Source of the DNA: an uncultured bacterium
GTDB taxonomy: Bacteria > Bacteroidota > Rhodothermia > Rhodothermales > Rubricoccaceae
Reading direction: 5' to 3'
DNA: 64,000 nucleotides
Assembly: GCA_947493945.1 (NCBI GenBank)
Contig: CANLSR010000008.1
Location: 83,392 to 147,391 of the forward strand
Shown here: positions 1 to 8,259 of the stretch, one piece after another
Layout of the letters: every line of letters begins with the position of its first letter
How positions within the stretch are numbered: position 1 is the first letter of the stretch
Notes under the pieces: generated by a model
What the model saw: the letters and a program-made list of their open reading frames with translations, nothing else
The model's database searches: none
Told to the model about the DNA's origin: nothing
Made by a program: the position numbers and the translations under genes

Positions 1-602
1 GCGTGGCCCACCATCGTCAGCGGCACGACGGGCACGCCGGCCTCGATGGCGAGCACGAACGGGCCACGCATAAACGGGCCGAGGGCGTGGGCGTAGCTCC
101 GCCCGCCCTCGGGGTAGAGCAGCACCGAGTCGCCGCTCCGGATCCGCTCGGCGGCGTACCGCAAGTCCGCGACCGACTGGCGGGGGTTGTCGCGGGCGAT
201 AAACAGGCAGGCCGTCTTCTCCAGCACCCACCCGATCATCGGCCACGCCCGCAGCTCGCGCCGGGCCACGAACAGGAAATCGCGGGGCAGCACGGCCATC
301 GTGACCGGCACGTCGAGCAGGTTGACGTGGTTGGAGACGAACACGACCGGCCCGTCGGGGACGGGCGCCCGCTGCTCGACGCGGACGCGGATGCCGGCGC
401 TCGCCAGGATCGCGCGCCCCCAGGGCCGCATCCAGGCCCGGAGCGTCCGGGCGGTGGGCTTGGTCGACGAGTGGAGCACCAGCAGCGGGCTCATCGTGAC
501 CGTGAAGAACACGCCGCACGCCGCGAGCCAGCCGAACCGCGCGTGGCTGGCGGGCGAGGGCGCGGGCGGCGCGAGTTGGAGGGCAGACGGGGAGGTGTTC
601 AC
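1..602 (-). CDS. 1-acyl-sn-glycerol-3-phosphate acyltransferase (PlsC-like), 3' end cut by window
   Basis: Probable lysophosphatidic acid acyltransferase, which adds the second acyl chain in phospholipid synthesis at the inner membrane. From a GTG at 602 the frame is open to the window edge, giving about 200 residues. A hydrophobic segment (FGWLAACGVFFTVTMSPLL) comes first. It is followed by the family's HxxxxD block, seen as SNHVNLLDVP, and then by an LYPEGGRS block that matches the glycerophosphate-binding FPEGTRS motif. The GTG lies 10 bases after the stop of the upstream isomerase-like gene, which suggests an operon. The C-terminus is outside the window. Confidence 0.85.
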   Translation of the reverse strand, partial: MNTSPSALQLAPPAPSPASHARFGWLAACGVFFTVTMSPLLVLHSSTKPTARTLRAWMRPWGRAILASAGIRVRVEQRAPVPDGPVVFVSNHVNLLDVPVTMAVLPRDFLFVARRELRAWPMIGWVLEKTACLFIARDNPRQSVADLRYAAERIRSGDSVLLYPEGGRSYAHALGPFMRGPFVLAIEAGVPVVPLTMVGH

Positions 603-612
603 AGCGTCGGCT

Positions 613-1392
613 CTATTTCTGGTGCTCGGCCCGGCGAGCGGCCCCGATCAGCGCCGTCGAGGACGTCAGCCCCACGGACCGCGCGGGGTGCGGGATGGCG
701 TCGATCACCAGCGGACCGCCGAACCCGACCTGGACGAGGGCCGCCAGATGACGTTCCCACCCCACAGAGCCCTCCCCCACCGCCGCCGGCGTCCAGCCGC
801 CGCCGCCGCCGTGCCCGTCCTGCACGCCCACGCACAGCGGCGCGCGCGCCAGCGCGGCGAGCCCGTCGGCGGGCGCCTCGCCGGCCATGAGCGCGTCGGC
901 CGGTCGCCAGTCGGCCCCGACCGCCGGGTGGCCGGTGGCGCCGAGCAGGTCCGCCAGCGCGGCGCCGGTGGCGACCGCCGTCTGGGCGTCGTTGCGGACG
1001 GCCAGCCGCAGGCCGAGTCGGGCCGCCCGCTCGCCCGCCTGGCGGAGCGCGTCGGCGGCGCCGCCGAGGTCGGGACCGGCCGCCAGCGCCCCGATGCGGA
1101 CGAGGCCGCACCCGAGCCGGACGCAGAACGCGGCCGTCTCGTCGAGCGCCGCCAGGTCGTCCATCCACCCTGCCCGGGCGGAGGCGGCGCCTTCGAACAG
1201 GCCCGGGTCCACGGCCACGACGGGCAGCTCGGCCTCGTCCAGACGGCGCCGCAGCGGAGCCTCGTTCACGTTCGGCACGCGCCCGCCCCCCAGCGTCCGG
1301 AGGGCCACGCCGTCCAACCCCCACAGCAGCGTTAGCCGGACCGCTCGGGCGGCGTCCGGGGTGGCGGCGTCGGTGGTCCAAGCGGTCGTCAT
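613..1392 (-). CDS. sugar phosphate isomerase/epimerase-like TIM-barrel protein
   Basis: Predicted 259-residue protein resembling the AP-endonuclease-2/xylose-isomerase-like TIM-barrel family. Alternating hydrophobic strands and helices run through the chain (LPVVAVDPGLFEG, GCGLVRIGALAAG, LGLRLAVRND, GFGGPLVIDAIP). Substrate and metal ligands could not be assigned with certainty. The ATG at 1392 overlaps the stop of the upstream lipoprotein gene as ATGA, which decides the start and implies translational coupling. A longer open frame reaches 2109 but would run through that lipoprotein gene and is not credible. Confidence 0.6.
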   Translation of the reverse strand: MTTAWTTDAATPDAARAVRLTLLWGLDGVALRTLGGGRVPNVNEAPLRRRLDEAELPVVAVDPGLFEGAASARAGWMDDLAALDETAAFCVRLGCGLVRIGALAAGPDLGGAADALRQAGERAARLGLRLAVRNDAQTAVATGAALADLLGATGHPAVGADWRPADALMAGEAPADGLAALARAPLCVGVQDGHGGGGGWTPAAVGEGSVGWERHLAALVQVGFGGPLVIDAIPHPARSVGLTSSTALIGAARRAEHQK

Positions 1393-2063
1393 GGGATCGT
1401 GTCGGCGAGGGCGGGACGGCGGGCCAGGCGGACGGCCTCGTCCAGGACGCGCTGCGCCAGCGCTAGCCGCTCGGCCACCGTCGCCGGGCTGGCGGCCGGG
1501 ATCGCCACCGCCGTCAGGCTGTCGGGCACGGCGGCGGCCTCGCCCACGGTCAAGACCGCGCGGACGTTCTGGCGGGGCCAGACGCCCGACGTCAGCGCCC
1601 CACGCGCGCCGTCCGGGCCGCTCCACAGCGCCACCATCACGGTCCGCTCGGGCACCACGGCCCACCGTGACCGCTCCGCGAGCACGCGCATCGCCTCCAC
1701 GAGAGGGGCCACGTGGGGGCCGCCGAGCGACGTCCCGACCACTACCAGCTCGTCTCGGGCCAGCGGGTACCGGCCCGGGACGAACCCCGCCACGGACGAC
1801 GCGGCGTCGACGGCGAACCGCGGGTTGGCCGCGCGCTGGCGGCCCATGTCGGCCAGCGGCGTCACCCCCGACCGCTTGAGCAGCCGCTGCGCCAGCGCGC
1901 GGCGAGCGGGGCCCGACGGCACGGCGGCCAGCGAGTCCGCCGTCGCCGCCAGGCGGCGCGCCGACGGCGCCGCCGCGGGGCCGGTGGCCGTGGGCAGGTC
2001 GGAGGCCGAGCAGCCGCCGGCGCCGACCGCCAGCGTGGCGAGCAGGAGGAGGGTGTAGCGCAT
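1389..2063 (-). CDS. lipoprotein resembling a degenerate M28 peptidase
   Basis: 224-residue protein with a lipoprotein signal: MRYTLLLLATLAVGAGGC, cysteine at residue 18. The middle (DELVVVGTSLGG, then PLVEAMRVLAE, then ERTVMVALWSGPDGARG) follows the strand order of M28 aminopeptidases. The usual zinc ligands are not visible: the His-x-Asp after VVVG is replaced by TSL, the ADDNASG segment is missing, and the EE pair reads SG. It may be a catalytically dead binding or scaffold protein. Its stop overlaps the next gene by four bases. The M28 relationship is an inference from the pattern. Confidence 0.55.
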   Translation of the reverse strand: MRYTLLLLATLAVGAGGCSASDLPTATGPAAAPSARRLAATADSLAAVPSGPARRALAQRLLKRSGVTPLADMGRQRAANPRFAVDAASSVAGFVPGRYPLARDELVVVGTSLGGPHVAPLVEAMRVLAERSRWAVVPERTVMVALWSGPDGARGALTSGVWPRQNVRAVLTVGEAAAVPDSLTAVAIPAASPATVAERLALAQRVLDEAVRLARRPALADTIP

Positions 2064-2074
2064 GGAAACCAGAA

Positions 2075-2104
2075 GGGGCCGCCCGGCACGTGCCGGGCGG
2101 CCCC
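2075..2104. terminator. 30-base perfect palindrome, probable hairpin
   Basis: A perfect inverted repeat of 15 bases per arm, centred on CACGTG with no spacer. It lies between the stop of the outer-membrane protein gene (2126) and the start of the lipoprotein gene (2063), both on the minus strand. In RNA it would form a very stable hairpin, followed by TTCTGGTTTCC rather than a clean U-tract. It could be a terminator for the upstream gene. It ends only about 11 bases before the next start codon, so it could also affect initiation there. Confidence 0.6.
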
Positions 2105-2125
2105 CACATCGGGATGGCCGAGAGC

Positions 2126-3145
2126 TTACTCGAAGCCGACGGTGAGGCCAGCCGTGAAGCCGACCTTCGGCTTCAGCGAGTTGGCGCCGCCGATGCCGTA
2201 GCCGAACTCGGTGTACTCGTCCTGGACAGCGCCCTTGACGAAGAACGACGCCGGGAGGCTGGGCGGCGAGATCCGGAGGTACGGGGCCACCGTTCCGGCG
2301 TGGCTGCCGATGCCCCGCGTGCCGAACAGGGTGTTGGTCGGGTCGTTGAAGCGGGTCTGGATCTGGAGGGCGGCGCCCACCTCAAACACGCTCAGCTTGA
2401 CGCCGGCGCCGAGCATGAAGTTCATGATGTCGGTGCCGACCTCGAAGTCCTCCTCGGCCTCGTCCTCAGCGTTCTCGATGATGAAGTAGTCGATGCCACC
2501 GAACAGGCGGAACCGGTCGCTCGGGACGTCGAAGTCGGCCCCGAAGAAGATCGCGTCGCGGTTGTCCGAGGTGCCGAGCGTGTTCGTGGTGCCGTCCAAG
2601 GCCGTCTCGTCGCCGAGGTCGAAGATGTAACCGCCGTGGAGGCCGAGCGTGCGGCCGCGCAGCGAGCCGAACACCTTGACGCCCTGGAGGCCGAAGTCGC
2701 TGTCGACGTTGGTGAACGGGCCGACCGTCTCGTTCTCCGCCGCGTTCTTGGCGACGGTGAGCTGGGCACCGGCGCCGACCTTGACCGACCGGAGGCTGAT
2801 CACGTTGATCTGAGCGCCAACGCCGATCCGCTGGGTCGTGATCTCACCCGACGGGAACGTCTGGTCCTGGCCGTCGGTGCCCCAGAACTCCTCGCTGGTC
2901 TTTCCGTAGCCGTACTGGACCCAGAGCTTGATGGGGGCGATGTCGGAGGGGACGCCGAAGGCGTAGGTGTCCTGGGTGATGGTCTGCGGGCCCTGAGCCT
3001 CCGCGGTCTCGAAGACGCCCGGGGTGGCCACCGACTCCGCGACCGGCTTGTCCGCGTTGGGGGTCTTCTTGGTGTCACCGGTGCCGTCCGGCGGGGAGAG
3101 AGCGAGCGATCCGGCCAACAGGCCAGCGAGTGCTACTTGGAGCAT
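2126..3145 (-). CDS. outer-membrane beta-barrel protein
   Basis: 339 residues. A signal sequence (MLQVALAGLLAGSLALS) is followed by an acidic or polar linker. Alternating beta strands of barrel type then follow (APIKLWVQYGYG, TTQRIGVGAQINVISL, LGLHGGYIFDL, FRLFGGIDYFII) up to a terminal strand FTAGLTVGFE with an aromatic residue near the C-terminus, as BAM substrates require. Several strands carry aromatic girdles. No enzyme motif is seen. Role unknown; probably a transport or structural porin-like barrel. It is flanked downstream by a 30-base palindrome and upstream by a divergent dynamin-like gene. Confidence 0.7.
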   Translation of the reverse strand: MLQVALAGLLAGSLALSPPDGTGDTKKTPNADKPVAESVATPGVFETAEAQGPQTITQDTYAFGVPSDIAPIKLWVQYGYGKTSEEFWGTDGQDQTFPSGEITTQRIGVGAQINVISLRSVKVGAGAQLTVAKNAAENETVGPFTNVDSDFGLQGVKVFGSLRGRTLGLHGGYIFDLGDETALDGTTNTLGTSDNRDAIFFGADFDVPSDRFRLFGGIDYFIIENAEDEAEEDFEVGTDIMNFMLGAGVKLSVFEVGAALQIQTRFNDPTNTLFGTRGIGSHAGTVAPYLRISPPSLPASFFVKGAVQDEYTEFGYGIGGANSLKPKVGFTAGLTVGFE

Positions 3146-3325
3146 GGGGGGACCTCGTTAAAGGGGAGAAACGGGTAAGGGAAGAGCGGGGGGAATCTAC
3201 AGACGGCCGAGGGTATCGGCAGGCCTGAGTTGGCTCCTAAGCACCTCCCCCCCGATGAGTTCCGCCGGAGGGCGCCTCGGGGACCGCACAGAGCGGCCTG
3301 GGGGGGCCTGGGCACGCCCGCGGGG

Positions 3326-3333
3326 TACCTTCT
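3326..3333 (+). promoter_or_regulatory. TACCTTCT promoter-like box
   Basis: This AT-richer octamer in a GC-rich intergenic region matches the Bacteroidota -7 pattern TAnnTTnn. It ends 21 bases before the ATG of the dynamin-like gene. Similar boxes at similar spacing precede several other genes in the window. No -33 element was recognised. Confidence 0.4.
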
Positions 3334-3354
3334 TCGCGCACGCTCCCCACGACC

Positions 3355-5145
3355 ATGGACTCCCCGGCCTCCGCCGCCCACGACCTCCTCGACCGCGAGC
3401 GGTCGCTCCTGACCCGCCTGGGCGGCCTCCTCGACCGGGCCGCGGCGCCCGACGACACCCGCCGCCGGCTGGCGGACCTGGCGCGCACCCTGGACGAGCT
3501 GTTCCTGCTGGTCGTGGCCGGCGAGTTCAACGCCGGCAAGTCGACGGTGGTCAACGCCCTCTTCGGCCGGCGCGTGATGGAGGAAGGACCAGTACCGACC
3601 ACCGACAAGATCACCGTCCTCAAGCACGGGGACGAGGAGGCGGTCCACCGCCGGGGCGAGTTCGTCACCGAGCGGCACTTTCCGCACCCGTTCCTGGAGA
3701 GCCTGTCGCTGGTGGACACGCCCGGCACCAACTCCATCGTGCGCGAGCACCAGGCGCTCACCGAGGACTTCGTGCCCCGCGCCGACCTGGTCCTGTTCGT
3801 GACCAGCTACGACCGCCCGCTGAGCGAGTCCGAGCGCACGTTTCTGGAGTACATCCGCGGCGCGTGGGGCAAGCGGCTGGTGGTGGTGGTGAACAAGGCG
3901 GACTTGGCCGAGACCGAGGCGGCGCTGGCCCAGGTGCTCGGGCACGTCCGCGACGGGCTGGCGCGCATCTTTGCCGAGGCCGGGATCCCCGACGCCGGCT
4001 CGCCGCTGATCTTCCCCGTCGCCGCCCGGCTGGCGCTCCAGGCCAAGGAAGCCGCCGCCGACGATCCGACGGTCTACCAGGCCGATCCGCGCTGGCAAGA
4101 CTCCCGGTTCGGGCCGTTCCAGCGCTTTCTGACCGAGACGCTGACCGAGGGCGCGCGCCTGGCGCTCAAACTCACCGCCCCGCTGGACGCCGCGACGACG
4201 CTGCTGGCCGACACCCGCGCTCGCCTGGACGTCCAACGCGACGTGCTCGCCGACGACGAGGCCCAACTCGCCGCCCTCAACGCCCGCTTCGACGAGGTCC
4301 GCCAGTCGCTCGACGAGATCGCGGGCCGCGCCGTGGCCGAGGTCGACCGCGAGCTGCTGGAGATGGAAAAGCGCGGCACCCGATTTCTGGACGACACCAT
4401 CCGCGTGTCCCGCCTCAACCTGATCCGCGACCGCAACGCGTTCCGCGAGGAGTTCGAGCGCCAGGTGACGCGCGACGCCGACGCCCGCATCGAGGCGCGC
4501 CTAGGCGAGGCGGCCGACGCGCTCTTGAGGCGCGTGTTCGAGCTGTGGAACGAGACCTACGCCCGGCTCTCGGACCTCAAGCGCGACGGCCAGAACAAGG
4601 CACAGGGCGGCTTCTTGTACGACCGCGACGAGGTGCTGCGCGACGTGCTCCGCGAGGCCCGGCGCACCGTGGACCAGTACGACATGGGCGAGGAGGCGCG
4701 GCGCCTGCTCGAAAACACGCGCTCGGCGCTGACCGTCGGCGGCGCCACGGCGGTCGGCGTCGGGGCCGTGGCCGTGGTTCTGATCGCGACGACGGCCTTC
4801 GACGTGACGGGCGGCCTGCTGGCGGCTGGCGCCTTCGCCACGTTGAGCTTTATCGTGCTCCCCGCGCAGCGCCGCCGCGCCACGCGCGAGTTCTCGGAGC
4901 GCGTCGAGACGTTGCGCGCCGACTTGCGCGGCGGCCTGGACCGCGAGCTGACCCAGGAGGTGGAGGACGCCATCGCCAAGGTGCGCGCGCTCGTTCGCCC
5001 CGTCGCCGCGCTGGCGCTCGACGCCCGCGCCGCGCTCGACGCCCAGCGGACCGAGATGGACGAGATCGCCGCCCAGGCCGAGGCCCTCCGCGCCGACGTC
5101 CGCCAACAGTTCGGGACGGGCGAGATGACCGCCGCGGCCTCCTAA
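3355..5145 (+). CDS. dynamin-family GTPase with a C-terminal membrane hairpin
   Basis: 596-residue bacterial dynamin-like protein, a GTPase expected to bind and remodel membranes. The P-loop GEFNAGKS is at residues 56-63, G2 threonines in PTTDKIT at 81-87, G3 DTPG at 121-124 and G4 NKAD at 180-183. Long helical, charged segments follow (about 250-460). A paired hydrophobic stretch (TAVGVGAVAVVLIATTAF and GGLLAAGAFATLSFIVL) probably forms a membrane hairpin near residues 465-505, ahead of another helical tail. It stands alone and does not have the paired dynamin partner found in some cyanobacteria. The ATG directly follows a short spacer after a TACCTTCT box. Confidence 0.88.
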   Translation: MDSPASAAHDLLDRERSLLTRLGGLLDRAAAPDDTRRRLADLARTLDELFLLVVAGEFNAGKSTVVNALFGRRVMEEGPVPTTDKITVLKHGDEEAVHRRGEFVTERHFPHPFLESLSLVDTPGTNSIVREHQALTEDFVPRADLVLFVTSYDRPLSESERTFLEYIRGAWGKRLVVVVNKADLAETEAALAQVLGHVRDGLARIFAEAGIPDAGSPLIFPVAARLALQAKEAAADDPTVYQADPRWQDSRFGPFQRFLTETLTEGARLALKLTAPLDAATTLLADTRARLDVQRDVLADDEAQLAALNARFDEVRQSLDEIAGRAVAEVDRELLEMEKRGTRFLDDTIRVSRLNLIRDRNAFREEFERQVTRDADARIEARLGEAADALLRRVFELWNETYARLSDLKRDGQNKAQGGFLYDRDEVLRDVLREARRTVDQYDMGEEARRLLENTRSALTVGGATAVGVGAVAVVLIATTAFDVTGGLLAAGAFATLSFIVLPAQRRRATREFSERVETLRADLRGGLDRELTQEVEDAIAKVRALVRPVAALALDARAALDAQRTEMDEIAAQAEALRADVRQQFGTGEMTAAAS

Positions 5146-5158
5146 GCCGCCCCGGACC

Positions 5159-5192
5159 GCGCGCCGAGACCGACCGCCAGCCGGCGGCGCGC
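5159..5192. terminator. bidirectional hairpin between convergent genes
   Basis: GCGCGCCG (5159-5166) pairs with CGGCGCGC (5185-5192) across an 18-base loop that contains CCGCCAG. It sits between the stop of the dynamin-like gene and the stop of the minus-strand membrane-protein gene, and overlaps the latter's last base. No U-tract is present. Confidence 0.4.
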
Positions 5193-5428
5193 TACCCCTG
5201 GCGCCGGCCCCGCCACACCGACCGGCCGATGGCGAACGCGACGCCGCCGACCACGAACGCGACCGGCAGCGACAGCGCCGACCACAGGCCCCACGTCCGC
5301 AGAAGCCCGGCCGCGTCCCGGCCGCCGTCGCCAACCTGTTCAACAACGGCTGTCGCGATGGTGCCCAGGAGCAGGGCCGTGACCACAGTCACCGCCACGA
5401 CCTGGCCCCAGACGCGGCGCCCGGCCAC
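5192..5428 (-). CDS. small two-helix membrane protein
   Basis: 78-residue protein with two predicted membrane segments: VWGQVVAVTVVTALLLGTIATAV near the start and LWSALSLPVAFVVGGVAFAI near the end. It closes with a basic tail (RSVWRGRRQG), so the C-terminus should be cytoplasmic. The chosen GTG at 5428 shares one base with the TAG stop of the upstream lipoprotein gene (TAGTG), which suggests termination-reinitiation coupling. No family recognised. It may be a membrane partner of the lipoprotein. Confidence 0.55.
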   Translation of the reverse strand: MAGRRVWGQVVAVTVVTALLLGTIATAVVEQVGDGGRDAAGLLRTWGLWSALSLPVAFVVGGVAFAIGRSVWRGRRQG

Positions 5429-6108
5429 TACCGCCCGTAGTTGCTGGAGATGCGGACCCAGCTCGGGATCTCGACGCCGGCCGAGTTCCCGGCCGTCGGC
5501 CGCACCCAGGCGTCCGTGAAGGTGCTCTCGGTGGCGCGGCGCATCATCATCTGGTCGAGCGACGTGCCGGTCCCCTCGATCAGCATCACCGCCGTCGGCT
5601 GGTTGTCGCGGTCGACGTAGACCTGGGTCGTGATCACGCCCTGGGCGCTGGCCAGGCTGTCCGGGATGGCGAACGGCTCGGCGGCGGGCTGGTACTGGGC
5701 CGGGTTGTAGCGCTGGAAAAAGTCCGTCTTGATGCGGTTGACCATGCCCTCGACCGCGTCGTCGTAGCCGTCGCCCTGGGGCACGCCGGCCCGGACCTCG
5801 TCGAGGTAGTCGGCGGCGAACACCGAGTCGACCGTCTCCGGGTCGGTGCGGTACAGGTCGGTCATCTTCTCCTGCGTCCAGCGGACCAGCTCGGAGTCGT
5901 CGCGGGCGACGCCCATCGCCTCCAGCGTCGACAAGTCGCGGAAGGCGGCCGCGGTGTCGGTGCCGGGCTTGTACCAGCGCGTCGGGCTCTCGGCGACCCA
6001 GCCCTCGGGCGGGGCGTTCGTCGGGCCAGGCTCGGCGCAGGCGGCGAGGAAGAAAGAGCCAACGAGGAGAGCGGAGAGGAGGCGTCCCACAGGAAGAGTC
6101 GGGGTCAT
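5428..6108 (-). CDS. hypothetical lipoprotein
   Basis: 226 residues with a clear lipoprotein signal (LLSALLVGSFFLAAC, cysteine at residue 24). The mature chain is acidic and helical in its first half (DPETVDSVFAADYLDEVRAG). It then has a beta-rich part with ITTQVYVDRDNQPTAVMLIEG and a methionine-rich QMMMRR stretch. No catalytic motif seen. A textbook TAGCTTTG box lies 22 bases before the ATG. The stop overlaps the next small membrane-protein gene, so both are probably one operon. Confidence 0.65.
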   Translation of the reverse strand: MTPTLPVGRLLSALLVGSFFLAACAEPGPTNAPPEGWVAESPTRWYKPGTDTAAAFRDLSTLEAMGVARDDSELVRWTQEKMTDLYRTDPETVDSVFAADYLDEVRAGVPQGDGYDDAVEGMVNRIKTDFFQRYNPAQYQPAAEPFAIPDSLASAQGVITTQVYVDRDNQPTAVMLIEGTGTSLDQMMMRRATESTFTDAWVRPTAGNSAGVEIPSWVRISSNYGR

Positions 6109-6130
6109 GTCGGTGCAGAGCGGAAGGGAC

Positions 6131-6138
6131 CAAAGCTA
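6131..6138 (-). promoter_or_regulatory. TAGCTTTG promoter -7 element
   Basis: On the minus strand this reads TAGCTTTG, an exact match to the Bacteroidota -7 consensus TAnnTTTG. It lies 22 bases before the ATG of the lipoprotein gene at 6108. No convincing TTTG -33 element was found about 20 bases further upstream. Confidence 0.6.
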
Positions 6139-6272
6139 CTCGGGCTCGGCGGATAACGACCGGCTAGCTGGCGCTGGCTTCGCCGGCCTGCCGGTTGTCC
6201 CGGGCGGGCTGGCGGAGGCCGTGCGCGGAGCGGGCGCCAGCGAGCGGGCGCCCGCGGGCGGCGCCTTCTCCC

Positions 6273-6755
6273 CTATCCCTCGTCCAGGCGCACGATCAGG
6301 CGGCGGCGGTCGAGCGCGGCCACGCGGACCCGGCTGCCCGAGGCCACGAACGCGCCCTCGGTCTCGACCTCGACGCGGACGCCGTCGATCTCGGCCATCC
6401 CCGCCGGCCTTAGCGGCGTCACAGCCGTCCCGACCCGGCCCAGCAGGCGCGTCCGCGAGTCCGACTCCTGGGCGTCCGCGTCCGCGTCGCGGCGCAGGCT
6501 GTCGGAGAGCACGAAGCGGTCCCACGCGCCCGACTCCCACAGCACGTACGCCAGGCCGCCGGCCGCGAGCACGGTCGCCGCCAGCGTGCCCAGGCCGCCG
6601 ACCAGCCCGAACTCCACGAACGCCAGCACCACGCCGGCCGCCGCGCCGAGCACGCCCAGCACGCCGACCACGTTGAGGCCGGGCACGAGCGTGACCTCGA
6701 CCAGCACCAGGGCCAGCCCGACCAGGATCAGGGCGATGGGGATCAGCAGCTCCAC
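6273..6755 (-). CDS. NfeD-like membrane protein (short form)
   Basis: 160 residues. Three or so hydrophobic helices occupy residues 3-70 (LLIPIALILVGLALVLVEVTL, VVGVLGVLGAAAGVVLAFV, GTLAATVLAAGGLAYVLW). A soluble beta-rich C-terminal domain follows (about 103-160), with LLGRVGTAVTPLRPAG.AEIDG typical of NfeD OB-fold domains. It follows the NfeD/ClpP-type protease gene by 45 bases and carries the same C-terminal domain type. The pair probably acts together in membrane-protein quality control. It lacks the protease domain. Confidence 0.8.
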   Translation of the reverse strand: MELLIPIALILVGLALVLVEVTLVPGLNVVGVLGVLGAAAGVVLAFVEFGLVGGLGTLAATVLAAGGLAYVLWESGAWDRFVLSDSLRRDADADAQESDSRTRLLGRVGTAVTPLRPAGMAEIDGVRVEVETEGAFVASGSRVRVAALDRRRLIVRLDEG

Positions 6756-6800
6756 GGGGTCACCTCAGCCGGGGGCGGAGCGTCTGGCGTGCGGCGCGGC

Positions 6801-8156
6801 TCATGCCACCTCGCGGACGACCACGACCGCGCCGCGCGAGCGGACCACCTCGACGGTCGCGCCCGAGGCCACGAACGGCCCCTCCGAGACCACGTCCACC
6901 CGGCGCCCGCCGATGTCGATGGTGCCCGACGGGCGCAGCGTGGTGAGGGCGGTGCCGGTCAGGCCCACGAGGTCGGCGGAGGTGTCGGCCGAGGTGTAGC
7001 CCTCGGAGGCCAGCAGCTCGGGCGCCAGCACCAGCCGGTTCAGCCGTTCCGACCGGGGCAGCACGCGGCCCAGCGACACCACCAGCAGGCCGAGCAGCAC
7101 CAGCGCCGCTGCCAAGGTGGTCGTGGCGCGCGCGATCTCGCCGTCGCTCGGGAAGTCGAGCCCGGCGTTGGGCACCAGCGCGATCAGCAGCGCCACGAGC
7201 GCCAGCACGATGCCGGCGATGCCGAACACGCCGAAGCCCGGCGTCACGAACACCTCGACGATCAGCAGCCCGACCCCGACGGCGAACAACGCGATCTCCC
7301 AGCTGGCGACCAGCCCCAGCAGGTAGTGGGGCGCGAAGAACGCGGCCGCGCCGACGAGCGCCACGGCGCCCGCGAACCCGACGCCCGGCGTCTGGATCTC
7401 GAAGTAGAGCCCGCCCATCATCATCATGAGCAGGAGCGACGCGACCGCCGGCGAGCCCAGGAACCGCAGCACGCGCTCGGCGCGCGACGCCGAGTGGGTG
7501 ACCTGCTCGCGCTCGGCCGCCGCCAGCGCATCGACGGCGGCCTCGGCCGAGGGCAGCACGGCGTCGGCCACGCCCAGGCGCAGCGCCTCCTCCGAGGACA
7601 GCGTGAGAAGCTCGCCCTCTTTGGTCACGCCGTCGATGGCCAGCTTCTCGTCCACCATCGCCTCGGCGATGCGCGGGTCGCGGCCGGTCGCCTCGGCGGT
7701 GGCGCGCATCAGGCCGCGCGTGTAGCTCTGGATCTTCTCCGGCGCGTAATCGCCGGTCTGGTTCACGGCCGTCGCCGCGCCCATCGAGGCGCCCGGCACC
7801 ATCACGATGGTGTCGGTGGCGTAGGCGATCAGCGCGCCGGCCGAGGCCGCGTTCCGGTCGATCACGGCGACGGTCGGGACCTCGGTCGACAGGACGGCCT
7901 TGCGGATCGTGTCGGCGGCGTCCAGCAGCCCGCCGAACGTGTCGATGTCGAACACGACGAGCGAGGCCCCGGCCTGCTCGGCGTCGGCCAGGGCGCGCTC
8001 GACGTAGGCCGCGAGCGCCGTGTCGATGGTGCCGTCGATGGTGACGCGGTAGACTGGCCCGTCGCCCAACGGGCCGCCGAGCGCCAGCGGCGCCGGCTGG
8101 GCGGAGGCGACGCCGAGGGTCAGCAGGGCGGCGGCGGCCAGGCGGAAGAGGGACAT
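6801..8156 (-). CDS. NfeD-family membrane-bound serine protease (STOPP type)
   Basis: 451 residues. A signal peptide (residues 1-19) leads into a ClpP-fold protease domain. The nucleophile is probably Ser105 in NAASAGALIAYATD. The general base is probably Lys141 in APEKIQSY, matching the Ser-Lys dyad of the archaeal 1510-N protease that cleaves stomatin-like substrates. A set of membrane helices follows (about 235-375), then a C-terminal NfeD OB domain (VGLTGTALTTLRPSGTIDIGG). The ATG at 8156 is preferred because it gives the signal peptide directly; the frame extends further upstream without one. No stomatin gene is adjacent in the window. Confidence 0.85.
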   Translation of the reverse strand: MSLFRLAAAALLTLGVASAQPAPLALGGPLGDGPVYRVTIDGTIDTALAAYVERALADAEQAGASLVVFDIDTFGGLLDAADTIRKAVLSTEVPTVAVIDRNAASAGALIAYATDTIVMVPGASMGAATAVNQTGDYAPEKIQSYTRGLMRATAEATGRDPRIAEAMVDEKLAIDGVTKEGELLTLSSEEALRLGVADAVLPSAEAAVDALAAAEREQVTHSASRAERVLRFLGSPAVASLLLMMMMGGLYFEIQTPGVGFAGAVALVGAAAFFAPHYLLGLVASWEIALFAVGVGLLIVEVFVTPGFGVFGIAGIVLALVALLIALVPNAGLDFPSDGEIARATTTLAAALVLLGLLVVSLGRVLPRSERLNRLVLAPELLASEGYTSADTSADLVGLTGTALTTLRPSGTIDIGGRRVDVVSEGPFVASGATVEVVRSRGAVVVVREVA

Positions 8157-8208
8157 AGGGGGTCGAGATCGTTTGACCGAATACGTCCCCCCGCATTGCC
8201 ATGTTGCG

Positions 8209-8234
8209 CCGCTGGCGGCAGCGACCGCCAGCGG
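8209..8234. terminator. CCGCTGGCGG hairpin (conserved-stem family)
   Basis: CCGCTGGCGG (8209-8218) pairs perfectly with CCGCCAGCGG (8225-8234) around a 6-base loop. It lies between the rhodanese stop and the NfeD protease start, both minus strand. No U-tract follows. The stem sequence recurs at many other gene ends in this window. Confidence 0.55.
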
Positions 8235-8259
8235 CCCGCGCCCGGCCTCGGCGGGTCGC

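Noticed and set aside
613..2109. Long minus-strand frame of 498 codons covering the isomerase-like gene and the lipoprotein gene
   Set aside because: The upstream half runs antagonistically through a well-formed lipoprotein gene in another frame. The ATGA overlap at 1389-1392 marks the true start of the isomerase-like protein.
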